Positions 27,271-36,245 of a stretch of DNA of 64,000 nucleotides are shown in pieces (position 1 is the first letter of the stretch; every line of letters starts with the position of its first letter). The DNA comes from Profundibacter sp033851955 (GTDB taxonomy: Bacteria > Pseudomonadota > Alphaproteobacteria > Rhodobacterales > Rhodobacteraceae), in NCBI GenBank assembly GCA_033851955.1, contig JAWSVK010000008.1, positions 1 through 64,000 on the forward strand, written 5' to 3'. The position numbers and the translations under genes are program-made. Under the pieces are notes generated by a model. That model did no database searches. It saw only the letters and a program-made list of their open reading frames with translations, and was not told the origin of the DNA.

Positions 27271-28725
27271 CTAAACCCCACTGGCCGGAATACCGGTCCG
27301 TTCAACGGGCCGTGGCGCCGTCAGTTCTTTCCACTGACTTAGGGCGGCATTCACTGTGCCATTGGCGTCGCGGGCGACGAATTCGCCATGACCTTCAACA
27401 GTGTTGATCTCGCCATCCATCACCGCGACTTGGCCGCGGGTCAGGGTGTAACGTGGCAGGCCTTTGACGGCCTTACCCTCGAACACATTGTAATCAATCG
27501 AAGATTGTTGACCTTCGGCGGCAATCGTCTTTTCCTTTTCAGGATCCCAAACCACCAAGTCCGCATCCGCGCCGACCAAAACTGCACCTTTTTTCGGGTA
27601 ACAATTCAGTATCTTTGCAATGTTTGTCGAGGTGACAGCGACGAATTCATTCATCGTGATCCGGCCTGTGGCAACCCCATGCGTCCAAAGCATCGGCATC
27701 CGATCCTCAAGCCCCCCAGTCCCGTTCGGTATCTTGGAAAAGTCGCCAACGCCATTGCGTTTTTGCTCAGTCGTAAAGGCACAGTGATCGGTCGCGACCA
27801 CCGAAAGCGAGCCACTTTGCAGACCCGCCCACAGGCTGTCTTGGTGCTTTTTGTTACGGAACGGCGGGCTCATCACGCGGCGCGCGGCGTGGTCCCAGTC
27901 TTTGTTGAAATACTCACTTTCGTCCAGCGTCAAATGCTGGATCAGCGGCTCGCCCCAAACCCGTTTGCCTTGCATGCGGGCCCGCCGAATAGCCTCGTGG
28001 CTTTCCTCACAGGACGTGTGCACCACATACAAAGGCGCCCCCGCCATATCGGCGATCATGATGGCGCGATTGGTGGCTTCGCCCTCGACTTGGGTTGGTC
28101 GCGAATAAGCATGACCCTCGGGGCCGTTGTTGCCCTCGGCCAGCAATTGCGCGGTCAGTTCCGCCACCACATCGCCGTTCTCAGCATGCACCATCGGGGT
28201 CGCGCCCAGCTCGGCACAGCGCTTGAAGGATGAGTACAGCTCATCGTCATTCACCATCAACGCGCCCTTATAGGCGAGGAAGTGTTTGAAGGTGTTGATG
28301 CCGCGTTCCTGCACGACGGTTTTCATGTCATCGAACACCTGCTCGCCCCACCACGTCACGGCCATGTGGAACGAATAGTCACAGTTAGCGCGGGTTGACT
28401 TGTTGTCCCAACGCTTGAGCGCATCCAACAGGCTTTCGCCCGGATTTGGCAGGGCAAAATCAACCACCATGGTGGTGCCGCCAGCCAGCCCTGCGCGGGT
28501 GCCAGATTCAAAATCATCCGAGGAATAAGTCCCCATGAACGGCATTTCCAAATGGGTATGAGGATCAATCCCGCCGGGCATGATGTAACAGCCCGTGGCG
28601 TCCAGCACCTCGTCACCCTTCAGGTTTGGGCCGATCTCGACGATCTGACCACCTTCGATTTTGACGTCTGCTTTGTAGGTCAGATCAGCCGTTACTACGG
28701 TGCCGCCTTTGATTACTTTGGTCAT
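27271..28725 (-). CDS. hydA: Dihydropyrimidinase (D-hydantoinase)
   Basis: This 484-residue cyclic amidohydrolase opens dihydrouracil/dihydrothymine to N-carbamoyl-beta-amino acids, the second step of the reductive pyrimidine pathway. Zinc ligands His57 and His59 lie in DPHTHLEM, and the metal-bridging carbamylated Lys153 is in HFLAYKGAL. Further ligands are VHAENGD and VVHTSCEE, and the catalytic Asp is in ATDHCAF. Length matches the family. It lies between the amidase and transporter genes, in the order expected for a catabolic operon. Confidence 0.95.
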   Translation of the reverse strand: MTKVIKGGTVVTADLTYKADVKIEGGQIVEIGPNLKGDEVLDATGCYIMPGGIDPHTHLEMPFMGTYSSDDFESGTRAGLAGGTTMVVDFALPNPGESLLDALKRWDNKSTRANCDYSFHMAVTWWGEQVFDDMKTVVQERGINTFKHFLAYKGALMVNDDELYSSFKRCAELGATPMVHAENGDVVAELTAQLLAEGNNGPEGHAYSRPTQVEGEATNRAIMIADMAGAPLYVVHTSCEESHEAIRRARMQGKRVWGEPLIQHLTLDESEYFNKDWDHAARRVMSPPFRNKKHQDSLWAGLQSGSLSVVATDHCAFTTEQKRNGVGDFSKIPNGTGGLEDRMPMLWTHGVATGRITMNEFVAVTSTNIAKILNCYPKKGAVLVGADADLVVWDPEKEKTIAAEGQQSSIDYNVFEGKAVKGLPRYTLTRGQVAVMDGEINTVEGHGEFVARDANGTVNAALSQWKELTAPRPVERTGIPASGV

Positions 28726-28825
28726 TGTTCTTGTCTCCCTCGAATTATTCTAAGTCTCATTTCATCCAAAACGGTTTCAATTTCCTGCGCTCGGGGCGCT
28801 TTGAGGCCCGATCCGCCCCACGGGC

Positions 28826-28840
28826 GGGCGCTTCACGCCC
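28826..28840 (-). repeat. Hairpin before the dihydropyrimidinase gene
   Basis: GGGCG and CGCCC pair around a 5-base loop. An outer GATCCG/CGGATC pair (28810-28815 and 28846-28851) brackets it. It sits in the only long gap of the operon (28726-28894), so it could be a processing or attenuation site, or a mobile palindromic repeat. Confidence 0.45.
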
Positions 28841-28894
28841 ACCCACGGATCATGTGCGGCCTTAACACACTAATATTGCCCCGGAATCACCGCA

Positions 28895-29173
28895 TTATGC
28901 TCCGTCTTCTTTCAGTTCATATTTCCACGTAGCGTCGGCTTGCCTAGTCGCAAAATGGTTGATCGGGAGGTCTTTCACTTCTTCCAATTCTGGGGCCATT
29001 TCGAAGAGCTCCTCTAACGAAATCACTTTAATATCCGACCCAGAATGGCTCAAATCACAAACCGCTTGAATTCCCGATTCGTCGTAATCGACATATGACG
29101 CAACTCTTTCTCGATTAAAGACATGCTTGCATACAATTACGGCGGCATTGTTTTCGTTGTCTGCTATCTTCAC
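28895..29173 (-). CDS. Hypothetical cytoplasmic protein coupled to the amidase
   Basis: A 92-residue acidic, globular protein (CKHVFNRERVASYVDYDESG, then ISLEELFEMAPELEEVKDLPI) without membrane segment or signal. The GTG at 29171-29173 overlaps the amidase stop (GTGA) and follows a CGGAG site, so translation is coupled. It resembles short CKHV-type hypothetical proteins scattered across bacteria, and its function is unknown. No pyrimidine enzyme is missing that it could obviously be. Confidence 0.7.
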   Translation of the reverse strand: MKIADNENNAAVIVCKHVFNRERVASYVDYDESGIQAVCDLSHSGSDIKVISLEELFEMAPELEEVKDLPINHFATRQADATWKYELKEDGA

Positions 29174-30420
29174 TCCACAATCTCCGCCGTCTCGACAACC
29201 GCGTGTAGCAACACATCCGCTCCAGCAGAGGCCCATTCCTTAGAAATTTCCTCGGCCTCGTTGTGCGAAAGACCATCAACACAAGGGCACATCACCATCG
29301 CGGTTGGGGCCATGCGGTTGATCCAGCAGGCGTCGTGGCCAGCGCCTGAAATGATATCGCGGTGTGAATAGCCCAGCCGTTCGGCAGCGTTACGCACAGC
29401 CGTCACGCAGGTCTCATCAAACGTCACCGGATCAAAACCGCCGACCTTTTCAAATTCAACGCCCAGCCCCATTTCATCGCAAATCTTTTTGGCACCGGTT
29501 TTCAAACGTGCTTCCATATCCTCAATCACCGCCAGATTGGGTGAGCGGAAATCGACTGTGAACACCACCTTGCCCGGGATCACATTGCGCGAGTTTGGAT
29601 AGACATCGATATGCCCCGCAGCACCCACCGCATCGGGGGCGTGGGACAGCGCAATCTGATTGACCAACTCCAACACATGCGCCAACCCCAGTCCCGCGTC
29701 TTTGCGCATTGGCATCGGGGTTGATCCAGTGTGGCTGTCCTTGCCGGTGATTGTTACTTGGGTCCAAGACAGTCCCTGACCATGGGTCACGACGCCAATG
29801 TCTTTGCCCTCGATTTCCAAAATCGGACCCTGTTCAATATGCAGTTCAAAGAACGCATGCATCTTACGTGCGCCGACTTCTTCATCACCACGCCAACCAA
29901 TGCGGGCCAGCTCATCGCCGAACTTTTTGCCCTCGGCATCCTCGATGTTATAGGCCCAGTCTTGCGTGTGCATGCCCGCAAACACGCCCGAAGCCAGCAT
30001 GGCAGGGGCGTAACGTGTGCCCTCCTCATTGGTCCAGTTCGTGACCACAATCGGGTGTTTGGTTTTGATGCCCAAGTCATTGAGCGTGCGCAGAATTTCC
30101 AACCCGCCAAGCACCCCCAACACGCCGTCATATTTGCCGCCTGTGGGCTGTGTATCAAGGTGGCTGCCAACATAAACCGGCAGCGCATCAGGGTCCGTGC
30201 CCTCGCGACGCGCAAACATGTTGCCCATCTGATCCAAGCCCATGGTGCAGCCCGCGGCCTCGCACCATGATTGGAACAAATGCCGCCCCTCGCCGTCTTC
30301 ATCCGTTAAGGTTTGGCGGTTGTTACCGCCCGCAATACCAGGGCCGATTTTGGCCATGTCCATCAGGCTATCCCACAGGCGTTCGCCATTGATTTTCAGA
30401 TTTTCACCCGGTGCAGCCAT
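29170..30420 (-). CDS. Zn-dependent M20 hydrolase, probable N-carbamoyl-beta-alanine amidohydrolase
   Basis: The 416-residue M20-family amidase has metal motifs GSHLDTQPTGGKYDG, NEEGTRYAP and HIEQGPILE, plus a lid-domain HTGSTPMPMRKDA and final AGHDACW. Beta-ureidopropionases and allantoate amidohydrolases share this fold. Operon membership with dihydropyrimidinase favours cleaving N-carbamoyl-beta-alanine to beta-alanine, CO2 and ammonia (third pathway step). Confidence 0.92.
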   Translation of the reverse strand: MAAPGENLKINGERLWDSLMDMAKIGPGIAGGNNRQTLTDEDGEGRHLFQSWCEAAGCTMGLDQMGNMFARREGTDPDALPVYVGSHLDTQPTGGKYDGVLGVLGGLEILRTLNDLGIKTKHPIVVTNWTNEEGTRYAPAMLASGVFAGMHTQDWAYNIEDAEGKKFGDELARIGWRGDEEVGARKMHAFFELHIEQGPILEIEGKDIGVVTHGQGLSWTQVTITGKDSHTGSTPMPMRKDAGLGLAHVLELVNQIALSHAPDAVGAAGHIDVYPNSRNVIPGKVVFTVDFRSPNLAVIEDMEARLKTGAKKICDEMGLGVEFEKVGGFDPVTFDETCVTAVRNAAERLGYSHRDIISGAGHDACWINRMAPTAMVMCPCVDGLSHNEAEEISKEWASAGADVLLHAVVETAEIVE

Positions 30421-30432
30421 GATACTTCTCCC

Positions 30433-30720
30433 CTATTTCAATTCTACTTCGACGAAAGACATATTGCCTTCGCCGCCATTTATAACGTTGTGCTCAACCC
30501 CGACACCACGACGGTAAGCGGTGCCCGCAGGCACATGAGTATGTCGCGTCTCGCCGCCGGGCAGCTCCAACACCATCTGGCAATCCGTGATCGCGGTGAT
30601 CACGTAATCCATCGCATGGGTATGCCAGCCTGTTTCGGCCCCCGCCATAAAATCAAAACGGGTGACACGCACGCGTTCATCGTCAATCAACTGGGTTGCT
30701 GTGGCCAGTGCGCGGGTCAT
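30433..30720 (-). CDS. Small cupin protein
   Basis: A single-domain cupin of 95 residues. Motif 1 is GAETGWHTHAMDYVITAI (two His plus a downstream Gln or Glu), and motif 2 is RRGVGVEHNVINGG (His). The fold binds a metal and may be an enzyme or sensor. It overlaps the aminotransferase start by ATGA and precedes the amidase by 12 bases, so it belongs to the pyrimidine operon. No standard pathway step needs it. Confidence 0.85.
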   Translation of the reverse strand: MTRALATATQLIDDERVRVTRFDFMAGAETGWHTHAMDYVITAITDCQMVLELPGGETRHTHVPAGTAYRRGVGVEHNVINGGEGNMSFVEVELK

Positions 30721-32045
30721 TTCAGCCCCTTCAAAACGCCGCCCAGAATGCCGAACAGCTCGTCGATTTGGGCTTTGTTGATCATCAACGGCGGGGACAG
30801 CGCAATGATATCGCCCGTGGTGCGGATCAGCAAACCCTTGTCATAGCATTGCAAAAATGCATCAAACGCCCGCTTGGTTGGGGCACCGTCAATTGGGGCC
30901 AGTTCAACCGCGCCGATCAGACCCGAGTTGCGAATGTCGATCACATGCGGCAGACCCTTTAGCGAATGCAGCGCGTCCTCCCAGTAGCCCGCCAAGGATG
31001 CCGCGTTTTCAAACAGCCCATCCTCGCGGTAGGTTTGCAAGGTCGCCAAACCCGCCGCCGAAGCAATCGGATTGCCGGAATAGGTATAGCCGTGGAACAG
31101 CTCAATCGCTTCTTCTGGTCCGGTCATAAACGCGTCATGAATTTGCGAGGTCGCCAGCACGGCCCCCATCGGAATAACGCCGTTGGTCAGGCCTTTGGCG
31201 GTGGTGATCAGATCTGGCATCACGCCATAATGCTCCGCCGCAAAGCTGCTTCCAAGGCGGCCGAAACCGGTGATAACCTCATCAAAGATCAACAGAATGC
31301 CGTGTTTGGTACAGATATCGCGTAGCCTTTGCAGATAGCCTTTGGGCGGCATCAAAACACCGGTGGAACCGGCCATCGGCTCAACAATCACGGCGGCAAT
31401 ATTTTCGCCACCATGTAGCGCCACGATGCGCTCCAAATCATCGGCAAGGTAAGCACCATGTTCTGGTTGGCCACGGGTGTAGGCGTTTTGATCGGGCAAA
31501 TGGGTGTGCGGCAGATGGTCAACACCTGTCAGCAAAGAGCCAAAGAATTTGCGGTTATTAACGATACCACCGACGGAAATGCCGCCGAAATTTACCCCGT
31601 GATAGCCGCGTTCACGGCCGATCAAACGGGTGCGGGTGCCTTCGCCGCGCACGCGGTGATAGGCCAGCGCGATTTTCAGCGCAGTTTCAACGGATTCAGA
31701 CCCCGAATTGGTGAAAAACACATGTTCAAACGGATCCGGCGACATGTCACGCAGCGCGCTGGCCAGCTCGAACGCTTTGGGGTGGCCCATTTGAAAGGCG
31801 GGTGCATAATCCAATTCGCTGGCTTGCTTGGCAATCGCCTCGGTGATCAACGGGCGATTGTGCCCCGCGTTACAGCACCACAAACCAGCCGTGCCATCCA
31901 ACACATCACGCCCATCTGCTGTTTTGTAATACATGCCATCAGCCGACACGAACATCCGTGGATTTTTCTTAAACTGGCGGTTCGAAGTGAACGGCATCCA
32001 GAATGCGGAGAGGTCATTGGGAACCTTTGGGGTGTCATAAGCCAT
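30717..32045 (-). CDS. Class III aminotransferase, probable beta-alanine:pyruvate transaminase
   Basis: The 442-residue PLP enzyme has DEVITGFGRLGS (Asp to the pyridine nitrogen), the Schiff-base Lys in TTAKGLTNG, and the omega-amino-acid:pyruvate signature FWMPFTSNRQFKKNPR at the start. It should convert beta-alanine (or beta-aminoisobutyrate) to malonate semialdehyde, step four of reductive pyrimidine breakdown. The start at 32045 has AAGGAAG upstream. It is the first gene of the long minus-strand operon and lies behind the RutR-type operator. No semialdehyde dehydrogenase is in the window. Confidence 0.9.
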   Translation of the reverse strand: MAYDTPKVPNDLSAFWMPFTSNRQFKKNPRMFVSADGMYYKTADGRDVLDGTAGLWCCNAGHNRPLITEAIAKQASELDYAPAFQMGHPKAFELASALRDMSPDPFEHVFFTNSGSESVETALKIALAYHRVRGEGTRTRLIGRERGYHGVNFGGISVGGIVNNRKFFGSLLTGVDHLPHTHLPDQNAYTRGQPEHGAYLADDLERIVALHGGENIAAVIVEPMAGSTGVLMPPKGYLQRLRDICTKHGILLIFDEVITGFGRLGSSFAAEHYGVMPDLITTAKGLTNGVIPMGAVLATSQIHDAFMTGPEEAIELFHGYTYSGNPIASAAGLATLQTYREDGLFENAASLAGYWEDALHSLKGLPHVIDIRNSGLIGAVELAPIDGAPTKRAFDAFLQCYDKGLLIRTTGDIIALSPPLMINKAQIDELFGILGGVLKGLK

Positions 32046-32085
32046 GGCTGCTTCCTTGTTGGCTGGCATTGAGTGGCGGCAAGGT

Positions 32086-32101
32086 TTGACCAATTGGTCA
32101 G
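32086..32101. promoter_or_regulatory. RutR-type operator (perfect TGACCAATTGGTCA palindrome)
   Basis: TTGACCA-AT-TGGTCAG at 32086-32101 contains a perfect 14-base palindrome and matches the published RutR consensus TTGACCA-NN-TGGTCAA at 13 of 14 defined positions. It lies 41 bases before the aminotransferase start, within the promoter shared with the divergent TetR gene. Confidence 0.85.
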
Positions 32102-32273
32102 GATCAGGCTAGCAGAGCCGTTGCAACAGTCAAGAAAATCATCACCAACCATAGGGCTAATATGCCCTATTCCCAAGAAAACGCGCCGAGGTCCGCAATT
32201 TTTGTGGCAGTTTGCCTCATGCGCGGTAAACTGCGGGTTCAGGCAGGTAAATATTCGCCCAAAGGGACTGGAA

Positions 32274-32888
32274 ATGTCAGAGACACAACCGCGCACGCGG
32301 ATACAGAAAAAGAATCGCGTTGCCATCCTGAACGCTGCCCTTGAGGTGTTTTCTCAATTCGGATTTCGGGGTTCCACCCTAGATCAAATCGCCAAAACAT
32401 CGGGCTTGTCCAAACCCAATCTGCTCTATTACTTCCCCTCCAAAGAGGCGATCCATGTCGAACTGCTGTCCGGCCTGATGGACACATGGCTTGATCCGCT
32501 GCGAGATCTGGACCCAAAGGGAGATCCAAAAGCCGAAATTCTGGCCTATGTGCGACGCAAGCTGGAAATGAGCCGCAAAATGCCCCGTGAAAGCCGCCTG
32601 TTTGCCAACGAAATTTTGCAAGGCGCGCCACGAATGATGGATGCCATTCAAGGCGAATTGAAACTGCTTACAGACGAGAAAGCTGCGGTAATATCGGGCT
32701 GGATGGAGGCCGGTAAAATCGCCCCCGCCCATCCCTATCATTTGCTGTTTTCAATCTGGTCCCTTACACAGCATTACGCCGATTTTGATGTGCAGGTGCG
32801 GACAGTTTTGGGCGGGGATCCCATTGACCCCTATCCCGATGCAGATATGTATCTAGAAACCTTGTTTTCCAAGTTGCTGACTGTTTAG
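32274..32888 (+). CDS. rutR: TetR-family regulator, RutR-like
   Basis: A 204-residue regulator with an N-terminal TetR helix-turn-helix (AILNAALEVFSQFGFRGSTLDQIAKTSGLSKPNLLYYFPSKEAI) and a ligand domain similar to RutR, including the LLFSIWSLTQHYADF segment. RutR binds uracil or thymine and is then released from DNA. It is divergent from the pyrimidine operon, and the operator palindrome lies between them. The start ATG (MSETQPR) follows AAAGGGACTGGAA; the earlier open frame was rejected because it would cover the operator. Confidence 0.9.
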   Translation: MSETQPRTRIQKKNRVAILNAALEVFSQFGFRGSTLDQIAKTSGLSKPNLLYYFPSKEAIHVELLSGLMDTWLDPLRDLDPKGDPKAEILAYVRRKLEMSRKMPRESRLFANEILQGAPRMMDAIQGELKLLTDEKAAVISGWMEAGKIAPAHPYHLLFSIWSLTQHYADFDVQVRTVLGGDPIDPYPDADMYLETLFSKLLTV

Positions 32889-33002
32889 GACTGTTAAAAA
32901 TTTCTTTAAACTAGAGCTACTAAACTGGGGATATTAACCCGCTCTTCATGTATAACGTCCGATGATACATCTTCGGTGGGGGCGCCGATCAGGAGCAAGG
33001 AT

Positions 33003-33380
33003 ATGCTTATCTTTCCTGGGGCTTTGCCTGTGGCCCCAACCCCCGAACAGGCATTTGCGGTGCAACCCGCACCCTCGCCTGCAAAAACAGTTACGCCTGT
33101 TTCACAGTCTTCAAAGACCCGCAATGAAACCGGCAATCAGGCTGGCCACCGATCTGGTGGCCAGAATGGCGTCGTGCTTGCGCCAATTCCTGACCCAGAC
33201 AAACCCACTGGCCCAACACCAGCTTTTGAGGCAAATCTTCTGGAAGCCGAACGTGAAAAAAATCGTGCTGGGCCAAACCTACCTGACGGGAATGAGACTG
33301 AAGCAAAGCCAGAAAAGGCGCCAGAGCAATATGCAAAGACGCCCGATCCAGAAGTTCACAAGGTAGATATCGCGGTCTAA
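33003..33380 (+). CDS. Proline-rich hypothetical protein
   Basis: A 125-residue protein, low complexity and rich in Pro, Ala and Glu (start MLIFPGALPVAPTPEQA). No signal peptide, membrane helix or domain is visible. It starts at 33003 behind AGGAGCAAGGAT, and composition matches neighbouring coding DNA. Probably disordered; function unknown. It is followed within 40 bases by the convergent preA stop. Confidence 0.65.
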   Translation: MLIFPGALPVAPTPEQAFAVQPAPSPAKTVTPVSQSSKTRNETGNQAGHRSGGQNGVVLAPIPDPDKPTGPTPAFEANLLEAEREKNRAGPNLPDGNETEAKPEKAPEQYAKTPDPEVHKVDIAV

Positions 33381-33420
33381 AGCCCAGCCAGCCCAATCGA
33401 AATGACGGATTGGATTTACC

Positions 33421-34719
33421 TTAGCCAGAGTTGCTCGGGTTGTTCGGGTGCGCCGTCCAATTGCCGTATTCAGATGGCACTGCATTTCCTGTGCGCAGAT
33501 CAATCTCGCCTGCGGGGACTTCTTTCATCGTAATACAACCATCCACTGGGCAGACATTGACACATAGGTTGCAGGCAACGCATTCATCATCCTTAACGCT
33601 GAACACACGATCCGCCGACATTTCAATCGCTTGGTGGCTGGTGTCTTCGCAGGCCGCATAACAACGCCCGCATTTGAGGCAATCGTCCTCGTTGATCACG
33701 GCTTTGGTGATGAAATTCAGGTTAAGATATTGCCAATCCGTCACATTCGGCACGGCCATGCCAACGAAATCATCAACTGAAGTATGACCTTTTTCGTCCA
33801 TCCATTGGCTAAGACCAGTGATCATTTCCTCAACGATCTTAAAACCATAGGTCATAACGGCGGTGCAAACCTGCACATTGCCACAGCCAAGCGCCATGAA
33901 CTCAGCCGCATCGCGCCATGTGGTAACCCCACCAATGCCAGAAATCGGCAGTTTGGCGGTTTCGGGGTAGCGGGCAATCTCGGCCACCATGTTCAATGCA
34001 ATTGGTTTCACAGCCGGACCGCAATAGCCCCCGTGGGTGCCCTTGCCGTCAATCATCGGTTCTGGCGACATCGCGTCCAGATCAACCGATGTGATCGAGT
34101 TGATCGTGTTGATCAGCGAAACCGCATCGGCCCCACCGCGCATCGCAGCCTTGGCGGGCTCGCGAATATCAGTGATATTCGGCGTCAGCTTAACGATCAC
34201 CGGCAGCTTGGAATACTGCTTGCACCAACGCGTGACCATTTCGATGTATTCCGGCACCTGACCAACAGCCGCCCCCATGCCACGCTCGGCCATCCCGTGT
34301 GGACAACCAAAGTTCAGCTCAATCCCGTCAGCACCTGTGGCATCAACCACGGGCAAAATCGCTTTCCAAGCTTCCTCCTCGCAAGGCACCATCAAGGACA
34401 CAATGATGGCGCGATCAGGGTAGTCTTTCTTGACCCGCGCAATTTCCTCAAGGTTTTGCTGCAGCGGGCGGTCCGTGATCAACTCGATGTTGTTCAAGCC
34501 CAACAACCGCCGATCCGCGCCGAAAATCGCGCCGTAACGTGGGCCGTTTACATTCACTACGGGCGGGCCTTCTTCGCCCAGCGTTTTCCAGACCACACCG
34601 CCCCATCCGGCCTCAAAGGCGCGGCGGACGTTGTATTCTTTGTCCGTTGGTGGGGCGGAAGCCAGCCAAAACGGGTTCGGTGATTTGATACCAATGAAAT
34701 TTGAGGTTAGATCAGCCAT
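33421..34719 (-). CDS. preA: Dihydropyrimidine dehydrogenase subunit PreA
   Basis: The 432-residue protein has an N-terminal FMN barrel of the dihydroorotate-dehydrogenase type (IKSPNPFWLASAPPTDKEYNVRRAFEAGW; NFGCPHGMAERGMG, with the active-site Cys). The C-terminal two-cluster ferredoxin domain has CLKCGRCYAACEDTSHQ and CVACNLCVNVCPVDGC. With PreT it reduces uracil and thymine by NADH. It lies 14 bases after preT on the same strand. Confidence 0.95.
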   Translation of the reverse strand: MADLTSNFIGIKSPNPFWLASAPPTDKEYNVRRAFEAGWGGVVWKTLGEEGPPVVNVNGPRYGAIFGADRRLLGLNNIELITDRPLQQNLEEIARVKKDYPDRAIIVSLMVPCEEEAWKAILPVVDATGADGIELNFGCPHGMAERGMGAAVGQVPEYIEMVTRWCKQYSKLPVIVKLTPNITDIREPAKAAMRGGADAVSLINTINSITSVDLDAMSPEPMIDGKGTHGGYCGPAVKPIALNMVAEIARYPETAKLPISGIGGVTTWRDAAEFMALGCGNVQVCTAVMTYGFKIVEEMITGLSQWMDEKGHTSVDDFVGMAVPNVTDWQYLNLNFITKAVINEDDCLKCGRCYAACEDTSHQAIEMSADRVFSVKDDECVACNLCVNVCPVDGCITMKEVPAGEIDLRTGNAVPSEYGNWTAHPNNPSNSG

Positions 34720-34733
34720 TTGTTCGCCCTCCC

Positions 34734-36068
34734 CTATGCCATCAACGTGGCGTGAATATCAATTGCAGCATCGCGGCCTTCGGCCACCGCTGTTACGGTC
34801 AGATCGTCGCCACCACTGGCGCAATCCCCACCGGCCCAAACCCCAGACAATGAGGTACGGCCTGCGTCATCAACGGTGATTTTTCCACGGTCGACGGCCA
34901 CGCCATCCGGCGCACCCTCAAGCGTTTGACCAATTGCTAAAAACACTTGGTCGGCTGCGATTTTGAGCATCTCTCCCGTGCCTTTCAACCCGCCATCCGC
35001 CTCAGAGGTGTACTCAAACTCGGCCTCGGTGACCGCGCCATTCCCAAGCATCGCAACAGGCTGCGCATTGTAAATGATCCGCACCCCTTTTGAGGTCGCC
35101 AATTCTTGCTCATAAACAGATGCCGCCATCCGCGCCTTGCCGCGCCGATAAACCATCGTCACTGTATCAGCGCCCAGTAATTTAGACTGCACAGCGGCAT
35201 CCACAGCCGTCATCCCGCCGCCGATCACAACCACATTGCGCCCAACTGGCAACGTTGAAAGGTCGCCCGCCTGTCGAAGGTTTTCAATGAAATCAACAGC
35301 ATCAACAACACCGCCCAGCTCATTCCCGTCTGCAGAAAGCGCATTCACACCGCCCATGCCGATGGCCAAAAACACCGCATCATATCCTGAGTTCAAATCG
35401 GCCAGCGACAGGCCATCGCCCAACCGCTTGCCGTATTGGATGGAAATGCCACCGATTTTCAGCAGCCAATCGACCTCGCGATGCGCAAAATCATCGACGG
35501 ATTTATAGGCCGCAATGCCGTATTCGTTTAAACCGCCGGCCTTAGCCCGCCCGTCCATCACCACCACGTCGTGGCCCAACATCGCCAAACGATGCGCACA
35601 GGCCAGACCGGCTGGGCCCGCCCCGACCACGGCCACTTTCTTGCCCGTAGCGTCAGCCCGCTCGAACGGATGGACGCCCGAAGCCATCAACCTATCCGTG
35701 GCAAACCGTTGCAAACGACCAATCTCAACTGGCTTGCCTTCGGCGACTTCACGCACACAAACCTCCTCACACAACGTTTCAGTCGGGCAAACGCGGGCGC
35801 ACATGCCGCCCAGAATGTTTTGTTCAAATATCGTTGCAGCCGCAGATTCAGCCATGCCAGTGCTGATTTGACGAATGAACATCGGAATATCGATTTCCGT
35901 AGGGCAAGCGGTCTGGCACGGCGCGTCATAACAAAAGTAACATCGATCCGCGGCCACAGCCGCCTCATGCGGATCAAGTGGCGCGTGCAAATCCGCAAAA
36001 TTACGTGAATAGGTTTCCGTGGGCAGACGCCCAGGCGCAACCCCTACTGTCATCTGGCTGTTCGACAT
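34734..36068 (-). CDS. preT: Dihydropyrimidine dehydrogenase subunit PreT
   Basis: The 444-residue partner has an N-terminal cysteine-rich Fe-S segment (RCYFCYDAPCQTACPTEID; CARVCPTETLCEEVC) and the two-dinucleotide-binding core of glutamate-synthase small subunits (VAVVGAGPAGLACAHRLA near 150; VVVIGGGMTAVDAA near 280). Electrons pass from NAD(P)H through FAD and Fe-S to PreA. It is first gene of a preT-preA operon, divergent from accB. Confidence 0.95.
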   Translation of the reverse strand: MSNSQMTVGVAPGRLPTETYSRNFADLHAPLDPHEAAVAADRCYFCYDAPCQTACPTEIDIPMFIRQISTGMAESAAATIFEQNILGGMCARVCPTETLCEEVCVREVAEGKPVEIGRLQRFATDRLMASGVHPFERADATGKKVAVVGAGPAGLACAHRLAMLGHDVVVMDGRAKAGGLNEYGIAAYKSVDDFAHREVDWLLKIGGISIQYGKRLGDGLSLADLNSGYDAVFLAIGMGGVNALSADGNELGGVVDAVDFIENLRQAGDLSTLPVGRNVVVIGGGMTAVDAAVQSKLLGADTVTMVYRRGKARMAASVYEQELATSKGVRIIYNAQPVAMLGNGAVTEAEFEYTSEADGGLKGTGEMLKIAADQVFLAIGQTLEGAPDGVAVDRGKITVDDAGRTSLSGVWAGGDCASGGDDLTVTAVAEGRDAAIDIHATLMA

Positions 36069-36123
36069 ATCTGGCTTCCCTAGCTGGCGTAAAACATACC
36101 AAATCCTGCCACAGCTTCATTTT

Positions 36124-36139
36124 TTTATCAAATGGTAAA
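36124..36139. promoter_or_regulatory. Degenerate RutR-like site upstream of preT
   Basis: TTTATCA-AA-TGGTAAA differs from the RutR consensus TTGACCA-NN-TGGTCAA at three positions. It lies 56 bases upstream of preT, in the promoter it shares with accB. It is far weaker than the 32086 site. Confidence 0.3.
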
Positions 36140-36245
36140 TTTTATTATTTTCAAACGCCACTTTTCACCTCGATTGACCTCGCGTATAAGCGATGAAAAC
36201 CACCGCCCAAATGACGGGGCCAAAAAGATAACCAATGAGGACGCC

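Noticed and set aside
27388..28233. 281-codon plus-strand frame inside the dihydropyrimidinase gene
   Set aside because: Shadow of a strongly conserved gene; amino-acid composition is antisense-like.
33784..34683. 299-codon plus-strand frame inside preA
   Set aside because: Antisense to a fully recognisable PreA; no domain or ribosome site.
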